Below, piece by piece: positions 1 through 7,840 of a stretch of 45,490 nt of DNA; position 1 is the stretch's first letter; each line of letters begins with the position of its first letter. Location: assembly GCA_016209525.1 (NCBI GenBank), contig JACQWK010000649.1, positions 1 to 45,490 on the forward strand, read 5' to 3'. A model generated the notes under the pieces. That model saw only the letters and a program-made list of their open reading frames with translations. It was not told where the DNA came from and did not search any database. This DNA is from Verrucomicrobiota bacterium. GTDB lineage: Bacteria > Verrucomicrobiota > Verrucomicrobiia > Limisphaerales > SIBE01. A program made the position numbers and the translations under genes.

Positions 1-8
1 ACCAAATT

Positions 9-75
9 GATGCCCCTCACCCCATCCCTCTCCCCATCCGATGGGGAGAGGGTGTCCGTAGGACGGGTGAGGGGT
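9..75. repeat. Dispersed palindromic element, 'CCTCTCCCCATCCGATGGGGAGAGG' type
   Basis: Near-identical to 29664-29720 (one-base indel as read). Confidence 0.85.
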
Positions 76-155
76 ATTTCAAGAAGGGTTTTCACAGCCA
101 TTAGTCTCGGCTTGATCGCTCATTGGAATCCAGCGTTTTGCATGGAGCCTTAAAT

Positions 156-875
156 TCACCGCATCTCCAGATCGAGGATCTGTTCGATCTTGTCCGCGGT
201 GAGCAGTTCGTTGACCGAGCCTCGCAGGACGTTGCCTTCGTGCAGCCAAATGACATTTTGCACGGACATCCTTACGGCGGCTAGGTCATGGCTGGCCATG
301 AGAATCGTCAACTGCTGTTGCTCGTGAATGCGCTGCAACAGCTCCATGATCGCTTGGCGGGCGGCGGCGTCGATGCCGGCGGTGGGTTCGTCCAGCAGCA
401 GGAAATCGGGCTTCGCCGCCAAGGCCCGGGCGATTAGCACCCGTTGCTTTTGGCCGCCGGAAAGCTCGGAGAAAAGCTTGCGACCGAGCGATTCGGCGCC
501 GGTCTCTCGCAGACACTGTCGCGCCCAATCTTTTTCGGCGTGACTCACCCGGGCCCCGGGACGCACGCGGCCGCAAGTGCCCATGAGAACCACCTCGAGG
601 GAGGAAAAAAGAAAGATTGGATCGAGCGAATCACGTTGCGGCGTGTAGCCAAGCACCACCGGACGGCCTTGCACGGTGGCAAACTCCACGCGTCCCCCCA
701 GGGCCGGGATAATCCCAAGGATCGTCTTGATCAGCGTGGATTTGCCCGATCCATTCGCGCCGAGAAGCCCGGAAAAGCTGCCCCGCTGCAACCCGAGATT
801 GACGTCGGGCAGGACAACGTGACGGCCATGGCCGGCCGCCACATGTTCCAGCGTGAGCAGCAATTCGTCGGTCAC
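156..875 (-). CDS. Metal (zinc/manganese-type) ABC transporter ATP-binding protein
   Basis: Walker A GANGSGKST, signature LSGGQKQR, Walker B FLLLDEPTAGID, H-loop ASHD. Stop-start overlap with the adjacent ZnuA-like gene. Confidence 0.92.
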   Translation of the reverse strand: MTDELLLTLEHVAAGHGRHVVLPDVNLGLQRGSFSGLLGANGSGKSTLIKTILGIIPALGGRVEFATVQGRPVVLGYTPQRDSLDPIFLFSSLEVVLMGTCGRVRPGARVSHAEKDWARQCLRETGAESLGRKLFSELSGGQKQRVLIARALAAKPDFLLLDEPTAGIDAAARQAIMELLQRIHEQQQLTILMASHDLAAVRMSVQNVIWLHEGNVLRGSVNELLTADKIEQILDLEMR

Positions 876-1756
876 TTTGATTCCTTCAGGGCCGCCACTA
901 TTTGCGCCACATCATAGTCGAAGAGGCTGAAGTAGTCCTTCACTTTTTCGTGGCCGCCGACTTTTTCCGGCACGACCAGCAACTTAGCCCCGGCGTTGCG
1001 GGCGATGTATTCGGGCGTTTTGCGCGGGCGGAACGGTTCGATCAAGACCAGCTTGACCTCTTCTTCTTTGGCCCGTGCAACGAGAGCGCCGATGTGGGCC
1101 GGTGACGGTTCGATGCCCGGTTTGGGTTCGATGGTGCCGGCCAACGCCAGCCCGAACCGTTCCAGGAAGTAATCGAAGGACTTGTGATAGGTCACGACTT
1201 TTGCGCCGCGATACGGTTCCAGGAGCCGGTTCCATTCGGCCAGCTTGCGGTCGATGCGATCGTTGAACTGGCGGGCGTTCGCGGCGTAATAATCCGAGTT
1301 CGAGCCGTCAAGCCGGCCCAACGCCTCCGCGATGTGGTTCACGAGAATCTTCGCGTTAGCCGGATCGAGCCAGAAGTGAGGATTACCCAGCGGATGCACG
1401 TCGCCTTGCGACCGATCCACGGGCCCTGAGGGCACGTCCAGCAGCCGGATGCCTGACGACGCATTCAAACGGCCAGAAGCGCCAGGCAAGATTTTCGCGT
1501 TGCGGGCGTTGTTGACGAGCGGCGGGAGCCAGCCGATTTCCAGATCCGCGCCACCTTCGATCAATAGGTCCGCTTTGTTGAGAACTGTGATGAAGCTGGG
1601 CTTGGGATCGACGAAGTGAGCGTCTTCCGGGCCTTTGACCAGGCTCGTGACAGTGATCTTGTCTCCGCCGACCTCTTGGGCGAGTGCCGCGAAGTCCGGC
1701 AGCGTCGCCACGACGTTGACTTTCGCTGACGCCGGAGAAATGAGTGAAAACCACAT
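872..1756 (-). CDS. Metal ABC transporter substrate-binding protein (ZnuA/TroA family)
   Basis: KVNVVATLPDFAALAQEVGGDKITVTSLVKGPEDAHFVDPKPS and NPHFWLDPANAKILVNHIAEAL are typical of the family. The ORF-track start at 2236 reads through palindromic repeats; first plausible ATG is at 1756 (MWFSLISPASA). Confidence 0.88.
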   Translation of the reverse strand: MWFSLISPASAKVNVVATLPDFAALAQEVGGDKITVTSLVKGPEDAHFVDPKPSFITVLNKADLLIEGGADLEIGWLPPLVNNARNAKILPGASGRLNASSGIRLLDVPSGPVDRSQGDVHPLGNPHFWLDPANAKILVNHIAEALGRLDGSNSDYYAANARQFNDRIDRKLAEWNRLLEPYRGAKVVTYHKSFDYFLERFGLALAGTIEPKPGIEPSPAHIGALVARAKEEEVKLVLIEPFRPRKTPEYIARNAGAKLLVVPEKVGGHEKVKDYFSLFDYDVAQIVAALKESK

Positions 1757-1795
1757 GAACAATGCGGCGTATCCAAAGAGGTTGCTGCGATAGGG

Positions 1796-1906
1796 CTCAG
1801 CGCGGCGGAGCCGCAAACAAAACGGGTGGGGCGAGACTCCGTCGAGCCCTGGAATTCGTTCGCGCAAGAAAGTTGGGGCTCGACAGGAGTCTCGCCCCAC
1901 CGGGGA
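1796..1906. repeat. Long hairpin element, 'GGTGGGGCGAGACTCCGTCGAGCCC ... GGGCTCGACAGGAGTCTCGCCCCACC' family
   Basis: Arms 1824-1849 and 1875-1901 are nearly perfect inverted repeats; homologous to 28052-28133 and 30781-30860. Confidence 0.9.
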
Positions 1907-1972
1907 GTTGGTGCAGCCCACGACCGTTTCAGTCAATATTGATACACTGACTCGTGTTTCGGCGCCCGTTTT

Positions 1973-2106
1973 CCCCTCACCCTGGCCCTCTCCCCCAGGG
2001 AGAGGGAATAACGCCGACCGCGTATCGGAAAATTCGTCAAGCTCGGCCGGCCGCACCGCCGCGAACGATCCTCCCTCTCCCCTGGGGAGAGGGCCGTGGT
2101 GAGGGG
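1973..2106. repeat. Paired inverted 'CCCTCACCCTGGCCCTCTCCC' element
   Basis: CCCCTCACCCTGGCCCTCTCCCCCAGGGAGAGGG ... CCCTCTCCCCTGGGGAGAGGGCCGTGGTGAGGGG. Confidence 0.85.
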
Positions 2107-2275
2107 GAAGCAAATGCGACCTAGCCTGCGGCGTCCTCAGCAACCCGGACCGATCATGCTTTCTTTTGCTGGATAGAGGGGCGTTTGTGTCAGCCGCGCC
2201 TGGTCCACAGGAGTGAATCGAAAAGTGGTTCTTCATAGTTCAAACGCAGAATTGAGGGTTTCATCCGTCTGCGGT

Positions 2276-3784
2276 TCAGAATTTATGCGCTCCGTGGCTG
2301 CCGAGCAGAAACTCAAACTGAAGCCACACCGAATGGTCCACACCGATGCTCTTGCGGTCATCGTGGTTGTATTGGAGCCGGAGTTTGGAGAACTCGGTTG
2401 GGAACCAAGTGAAGTTCGGCGAAAGCCGCCAGCGTCTTCCGCGCTGGAGGTCATCACCGAGGAGTTCCTCGTATCCAGCCTGGCTTCCGGCCACGTAGTC
2501 GCCCCGCAGACCCGCGACCCAGCGCGGTCGAATCCCCCACAGCAATTGCGAGTAGAATCCCCAGTCGCTCAGCGTCTCGCGCGCCAGCAGGTCCGGCGTG
2601 CCGTTGCCATCTGCATCTTGTTCGTCAGGATCGAGGTTGCCGTCGCCGTTGCGGTCCCAGTCAAAAGCGCCAGCCTCGTAGCGGCGCAGCATCGCTTCAC
2701 TCTGCCACGACACAAATGGGAATCCTTTGTTGTGGTTGACTGGTTTCCATTTCCAGAACAGGTCCAGGCCGTAAAGCTGTGTGTCCGTGTCCGGGCCCGA
2801 TCCATTCGGGCCAAACGCCGCGGAGACGCCCGCCAGCAAGGTCTGCGACTCGCTTAGATTGAACGACGCCGCATAGCGAGGGACGAAGAGCATATCGCCG
2901 AGCGATTGGACAGAACCTTGGTCCATGAGCCGTCCGAACAGTGGCTCACCTTCGTTGCCATTTCGAAAACTGGCGGCCGTTTCGCCCTGGCTGTTCTGGG
3001 CGCTCAGAAACAGCTCGGAGTAAAACGGCGTAGGCGCAAGCCAGGAAAGCCGCGCGCCGGCGTTGCGCAATCCGTCCCCGCCGAGAAACCGGCCATTCAC
3101 CAGCGGTTGATCCACAAAATCCCACACGTGGGGATGGAACTGGTTCAGCCGGCCAAACTCGGTGAAATATTGGCCTGCCTTGAGCTGGAGTCTGCCAGGC
3201 AGCGAGAGCGTTTCCAAATAGGCTTCCTCAACTTCGAGGAACGATTCTCCTTCGCGGTCGATTTGGAGGATAATGTTGGCCTGCCCACGGAAATAGGGAT
3301 CGACCATCCCTTCAAATGTGGTCTCAAGGTTTTGCACGGTGAACCCGCGTTGGACCGGGTCATGTCCGCCAAGTTGCAGGCCCCTTTCGATGTCGTTCGC
3401 CGTGGAGCCGCCGGCCGCAAACAGCGCGTCGAAAGAAAGGTTCAAGTAACTGTGCGGCCCGCCCAGCAATCGAATCGGATCGCTGGGTGACCAGGGCTTC
3501 GGCGCTGTCTCCGCCGCCGGAGGCGCTGCCGACCGGGCTTCCACCAAATTCTTGAGCTTCGCCTGTTCCGCGGCGGCACTGGATTGTTGCTTCTCCAGCG
3601 TCTCGATCTGTTGATGGAGCGCTTCCATTTGCTGGCGCTGTTCGCGCTGGATGCGCTCAAAGTTCTGCTGCATCTCCTGCAACTCCTTTTTCAGTTGCTC
3701 CACCTGATTTGTCTCCTGGCCCAGGAGCGGCATCGCGCTCAGGCAAAGGGCAGAAGACCATCCTAAAAGGATTCTCGGTTTCAT
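2276..3784 (-). CDS. Outer-membrane porin-like protein with N-terminal coiled coil, probably part of the metal-uptake operon
   Basis: Signal peptide MKPRILLGWSSALCLSAMPLLGQ, coiled coil VEQLKKELQEMQQNFERIQREQRQQ, then beta-rich sequence ending in aromatic/charged strands (WLQFEFLLGSHGAHKF). Confidence 0.72.
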   Translation of the reverse strand: MKPRILLGWSSALCLSAMPLLGQETNQVEQLKKELQEMQQNFERIQREQRQQMEALHQQIETLEKQQSSAAAEQAKLKNLVEARSAAPPAAETAPKPWSPSDPIRLLGGPHSYLNLSFDALFAAGGSTANDIERGLQLGGHDPVQRGFTVQNLETTFEGMVDPYFRGQANIILQIDREGESFLEVEEAYLETLSLPGRLQLKAGQYFTEFGRLNQFHPHVWDFVDQPLVNGRFLGGDGLRNAGARLSWLAPTPFYSELFLSAQNSQGETAASFRNGNEGEPLFGRLMDQGSVQSLGDMLFVPRYAASFNLSESQTLLAGVSAAFGPNGSGPDTDTQLYGLDLFWKWKPVNHNKGFPFVSWQSEAMLRRYEAGAFDWDRNGDGNLDPDEQDADGNGTPDLLARETLSDWGFYSQLLWGIRPRWVAGLRGDYVAGSQAGYEELLGDDLQRGRRWRLSPNFTWFPTEFSKLRLQYNHDDRKSIGVDHSVWLQFEFLLGSHGAHKF

Positions 3785-3904
3785 GTCTTTCTTCGAGAAG
3801 GCGGACGCGCCTCGCGTCCACACTGGGTCAAGGACTCCCGTCAGTTCTCAACGAAGGGCGGTCGGCAGTTGAGAGTTGAAGGCAGGGAGTCTTGGTGCCC
3901 GCCT

Positions 3905-4297
3905 CTAACCGACAACCGTGTTTGGAGGACAAACGGAGGGAGGAGCGCGACTGTGAGCCAGCCGGTAGTCGGCGGTCGGATAATCTCGGCGCGGCGGGAT
4001 TGGGACCGAGTCGAGGCCGTCGGGGGGAGGAATCAGAGTGACGGCACACGCGGCCGCGGCGAGCACCGACTCTTTGCCGAACTGAGTGATCAGACAGTGA
4101 TGAGAGGGATGCCGAGAGTCGCTGTGCAGCCAATGGTGGAGTTGCGGAGAGACCGCGAGGGTAGAAACCCACGTCCACAGGCTCAGCATGAAGCCGACGC
4201 CCAGGATTCTGCAGGAACCCCGCGACCGCAAGCCTGGTGGACCCGCGCGCATTCTGGTTCCGATCAAACAAAACCTGAAAGTGAATGCAAGCCTCAA
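3905..4297 (-). CDS. Small His/Cys-containing secreted or membrane protein (DUF2946-like)
   Basis: SPQLHHWLHSDSRHPSHHCLITQFGKESVL and C-terminal DYRLAHSRAPP resemble small metal-locus proteins; located directly upstream of the porin/ZnuA/ZnuC genes on the same strand. Confidence 0.5.
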   Translation of the reverse strand: MRLAFTFRFCLIGTRMRAGPPGLRSRGSCRILGVGFMLSLWTWVSTLAVSPQLHHWLHSDSRHPSHHCLITQFGKESVLAAAACAVTLIPPPDGLDSVPIPPRRDYPTADYRLAHSRAPPSVCPPNTVVG

Positions 4298-4337
4298 TTC
4301 GGACCGACTCGCAGCAGCAGTGCATCTCGGAGTTGTT

Positions 4338-4485
4338 CGTAGCGGCGGGCGACTCGCCTGCCGTAGCGCCGGTGCGTCTCGCCCGGTGGACTCAGAGTGG
4401 AAGTGGGAGCGACTGCGAAATTTGCGGCCCGCACCGGGCGGCGAGACGCCCGCCCTTTGCGGCAGGTGAGACGTCCGCCGCTACG
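4338..4485. repeat. Inverted repeat element 'GTAGCGGCGGGCGACTCGCCTGCC ... GGCAGGTGAGACGTCCGCCGCTAC'
   Basis: Long inverted arms with inner CGGTGCGTCTCGCCCGGTG/CACCGGGCGGCGAGACG; right end overlaps the EIIC stop codon. Confidence 0.85.
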
Positions 4486-5776
4486 GACTCTTTATAGCGG
4501 CTTTCCCAAGCCGCTGCCGTTCGGCCGCCTTGGCAAAAGGGTAATAGACCAACATGGCAATCACGATCGAGAAAGCCCCCCAAACCGCGGCTTTCCAGTC
4601 CCCACCGGAAACCAAATAGTGCCCGATGATCGGCGGTGTCGTCCAAGGCACGTTGACGAAGGGCTTGTGGATTAGGTTCCAGTTCATGAGCAAATAACTG
4701 CCGGTCGTCAGGATGAGCGCGTTGAGGATGTACGGAATCATAAAAATGGGATTCAGCACGATGGGGAAGCCAAAGAAGATGGGTTCGTTGATGCCAAAAA
4801 TCTGCGTTGGCAGCGAGATGCGGCTAACTTTTCGAAAGCCAGGTTCCTTGGAGTTCCACATGATCAACGCCAGGGCAATGGTCGCTCCTGTTCCGCCGAC
4901 ATTCACGAAGCTGGTGAAAAAGCCGTAGGCCGTGACGTAGGGCAAAGGCTGCCCTTGCGTTGTCGCCTCGACGTTCGCGGCCAAGTACTGGAGAAAGATC
5001 GGAGCCACGATGGCATCCACGGCGTTGTCGCCATTGATGCCGACGGACCAAAGCATCGTGACCAGGAAGGCATAGACCAGGATGCCCGGTAATGTGTTCA
5101 AGGCGAACACGAGAGGTTTGAAAACCGTTTGCACGATGTGGTCGATATCCAAACCCCAGACAAATCGGATCACCCAGAAGGCCATGACGAGGAAGAACAA
5201 CGGGCTGAGAGAGAGAAACGACTCATAGACGATGGGCGGCACATTTTCGGGAAGCTTGATGACAATGTGTTTGTCGGTGAAAAATTTTTGAACGCGGACC
5301 GAAATCAGCGCAATGATGACGGCGGTAAAGAGGCCTTTGGAACCAAGGCCATCCATCGAGAGCGCCAGATCCTCCGGCTCGTTTCCCAGCCTGAGCTGGA
5401 TCATGAGAAAGATCAACGTGGCCATCGAGGCGCTCACGATGGCTTCCTGCTGGAACCGCTTTCCAAGGTCATAGCCGATCGAAAAGCAGACAAAGACGGC
5501 GAGCAGCCCGAAGGTGGCGGTCACCGGAACTTGAAGGAGTTGGAGGTACGGAGCGACGACTTTGTCCCAGCCAGTCACCGGCATGTACGACACGATCATG
5601 AAGACACCCCCAATGATCGTGAGTGGCACCACCGACACCATCCCGGCGCGGATGGCAGACATGTAGGTGTTCTCGCTGAGCGCGGTCAGCGCCGGCACGA
5701 CGCGGGTGTTCAGGAGGCCAGCTCCAGCATTCACATCGGCTCCTTTACCGGCGCAACGAGCAGGACGTTCTCTCAT
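4481..5776 (-). CDS. PTS sugar transporter EIIC (lactose/cellobiose type)
   Basis: Multiple TM segments; GINGDNAVDAIVAPIFLQYLAANVEA, TSFVNVGGTGATIALAL and FGINEPIFFGFPIVLNPIFMIPYIL are EIIC motifs. Confidence 0.9.
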   Translation of the reverse strand: MRERPARCAGKGADVNAGAGLLNTRVVPALTALSENTYMSAIRAGMVSVVPLTIIGGVFMIVSYMPVTGWDKVVAPYLQLLQVPVTATFGLLAVFVCFSIGYDLGKRFQQEAIVSASMATLIFLMIQLRLGNEPEDLALSMDGLGSKGLFTAVIIALISVRVQKFFTDKHIVIKLPENVPPIVYESFLSLSPLFFLVMAFWVIRFVWGLDIDHIVQTVFKPLVFALNTLPGILVYAFLVTMLWSVGINGDNAVDAIVAPIFLQYLAANVEATTQGQPLPYVTAYGFFTSFVNVGGTGATIALALIMWNSKEPGFRKVSRISLPTQIFGINEPIFFGFPIVLNPIFMIPYILNALILTTGSYLLMNWNLIHKPFVNVPWTTPPIIGHYLVSGGDWKAAVWGAFSIVIAMLVYYPFAKAAERQRLGKAAIKSP

Positions 5777-5941
5777 GCTCTTGCACTCGCCGGACTGCCG
5801 TCACGTTCATTGGAAGAGTCAACACGTGCGGGGAACGGCTTACAAGTGGATTGCACGAGATCCGATCAGAATGTGCAGCGCAAATCCTTCGTACCGAAGT
5901 TCGGATTGCCTCGGCTAGGGTCAAGGGATAAATTGAACAGC

Positions 5942-6139
5942 ATGAAGCGAAGCGATCCATTCCGGATTTACGAAAGGTATCCTGACCAGTTCGTGGCCAC
6001 TTTCGGAAAATCGGGCCGCCCTGTGGCGCACTCCAATTCGTTGCGTAAGCTCTATGCGTCGTTAAAGCGCCAAGGGATCGCCCCCGCCGAAACCATCGTT
6101 GAAAAAGTGCCCCCCAAAGACGCCGTCGTTATCTATTGA
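5942..6139 (+). CDS. 65-aa DUF5678-like protein
   Basis: MKRSDPFRIYERYPDQFVATFGKSGRPVAHSNSLRKLYASLKRQGIAPAETIVEKVPPKDAVVIY; the 'W/FVA...G.vva.s..l..l...l...gi' layout resembles DUF5678. Confidence 0.6.
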   Translation: MKRSDPFRIYERYPDQFVATFGKSGRPVAHSNSLRKLYASLKRQGIAPAETIVEKVPPKDAVVIY

Positions 6140-6187
6140 GTTTCCTTACGCGGCCCGCCGCTTCAAAGGGCCTGGCGGTATTATCCG

Positions 6188-6535
6188 GTGGTGGAGGCCG
6201 GAATTCAGGGCCGGGACACAGTTTATCGTGTGCGCCTTCTTTTGGATTCCGGCGCAGATTGCACAATGCTTCCCAAGTCGATGGGTGAGTTGGCGGGCGT
6301 TGACTTCAGCCGACTGCGGCGACTCAACGTCACCGGTGTGGAAGGTCGAGGCGTGAAAGCCTACTTGGGAATGGTCCACCTGCAGATTGCCGGGCTCGCG
6401 CTGCCGCCGATTCCCTGCCTCTACGGCTCGTCGGACAAGACCCCGTTGCTCCTTGGTCGAGAGGGTTTTTTCGACCTCTTCGACGTTAAATTCGACAACC
6501 GACGTAAGAGAGTTGTGTTGACGCAATTGTTCTGA
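6188..6535 (+). CDS. Retropepsin-like aspartic protease domain protein (5' end uncertain, possible frameshift near 6160-6180)
   Basis: LLLDSGADCTMLPKSM (DSGA catalytic motif) and PLLLGREGFFDLFDVKFDNRRKRVVLT typical of bacterial retropepsin-like proteins. Confidence 0.72.
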   Translation: MVEAGIQGRDTVYRVRLLLDSGADCTMLPKSMGELAGVDFSRLRRLNVTGVEGRGVKAYLGMVHLQIAGLALPPIPCLYGSSDKTPLLLGREGFFDLFDVKFDNRRKRVVLTQLF

Positions 6536-6599
6536 ATGTCTCACAGCTTGTGAATTTGCATGGCCGCGATCGGGTGTGATCGACCAAAAGTCGCCTGAC

Positions 6600-7838
6600 T
6601 CATCCAAGCCAGTCGCGGAGCTCCTTGCTGTTTTCGTACAACTTTTCGAAAGCACGGGCGATGTCATCCATGTCAGCGCGCGGGCCGAGAAGGAGGTTTT
6701 GTTCGAGCCAGATGCCTTGCTCGCGACAGATCAGATCGCTGTTCGGGCATTGGGTTTTGCGATAGTCCAACCTGGCGCGAGCCTTCGGCAGATACGGACC
6801 GAAGGCTTTGTTCCGAAACATCGGCTGTCGGTGGAGCGAAAATCCGTAACCATCCGAACAGGGGATGCCTTCCGCTCGGAGCGCCTGAAGCACCACCGAG
6901 CGCGGCGCACCGAATTCCTTGGGGTCCATTCGCAACATGAAGAGGTGGTGACTGTGCCGCGTGCAGTCAGGCGGTCGTTTTTGCGGATGCAGACCGGGCA
7001 AGCCGGCGATCTTACGCGCCAGGTATTGTCCGTTGCGGTCGCGAGTTTTGATCTGCTGCTCCAGACGGTCGAGTTGGGCGTTGAGGACGGCGCCTTGGAA
7101 TTCGCCCAGACGGTAATTGCCCGAAATGACGTGATGTTCGTACCACACCCCGTCCGGAATGCGTCCGCAGTTGTGAATGGATCGGCACGCCTCCGCGAGC
7201 GCGTCGTCCTTGGTAGTGATCATGCCGCCTTCCCCGGCCGTGAGGTTCTTGCTCGACTGGAACGAGAACGATCCCAGGTGGCCGATGGACCCGGCGGGAC
7301 GGTTCCGGTAAAGAGCCCCATGCGCGTGAGCGGCATCCTCTATGACGACCAACTTGCGCCTGTTTGCGATAGCCATGATGGCGTCCATGTCCGCAGGCTG
7401 GCCGGCGAAGTGAACTGGGATGATCGCCCGCGTGCGCGGCGTGACGGCGGCCTCGACCGCCTTGGGATCAAGGTTGAACGTGTCCAGGTCAATGTCCGCA
7501 AAAACGGGAACCGCATTGGCTTCGATCACCGCGGACGCGGTCGAGAAAAACGTGTACGGCGGGACAATGACTTCAACTTCGGCGCGGATTCCAGCGGCCA
7601 GCAGGGCGATGCGGAGCGAAACTGTGCCGTTGACGACAGCGATGCCATGTTTGCAGCCGTGCATGGCGGCGAAGCGCTTTTCGAATTCGGCGACCGCCGG
7701 TCCGTGCAGCCGGCCCCATTTGCCGCTGCGGAGCGTGCGAAGCAGCCGTTTTTCTTCCGACTTGCCGAAGACTGGCCAAGACGGAAATGGGCGGGTGCGG
7801 AGCGGCGTTCCGCCGAAGAGAGCGAGTTTTTGTGGCAT
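6600..7838 (-). CDS. DegT/DnrJ/EryC1/StrS family aminotransferase
   Basis: VVIEDAAHAHGALY, GSFSFQSSKNLTAGEGGMITT (PLP lysine region), N-terminal GGTPLRTRPFPSWP. Confidence 0.92.
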   Translation of the reverse strand: MPQKLALFGGTPLRTRPFPSWPVFGKSEEKRLLRTLRSGKWGRLHGPAVAEFEKRFAAMHGCKHGIAVVNGTVSLRIALLAAGIRAEVEVIVPPYTFFSTASAVIEANAVPVFADIDLDTFNLDPKAVEAAVTPRTRAIIPVHFAGQPADMDAIMAIANRRKLVVIEDAAHAHGALYRNRPAGSIGHLGSFSFQSSKNLTAGEGGMITTKDDALAEACRSIHNCGRIPDGVWYEHHVISGNYRLGEFQGAVLNAQLDRLEQQIKTRDRNGQYLARKIAGLPGLHPQKRPPDCTRHSHHLFMLRMDPKEFGAPRSVVLQALRAEGIPCSDGYGFSLHRQPMFRNKAFGPYLPKARARLDYRKTQCPNSDLICREQGIWLEQNLLLGPRADMDDIARAFEKLYENSKELRDWLG

Positions 7839-7840
7839 GA

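Noticed and set aside
1757-2236. N-terminal extension of the ZnuA-like ORF
   Set aside because: Translated repeat sequence; mature protein motifs begin after 1756.
5129-5940. Long N-terminal extension of the small DUF5678-like ORF
   Set aside because: Antisense to EIIC; a good ATG at 5942 starts the recognisable protein.
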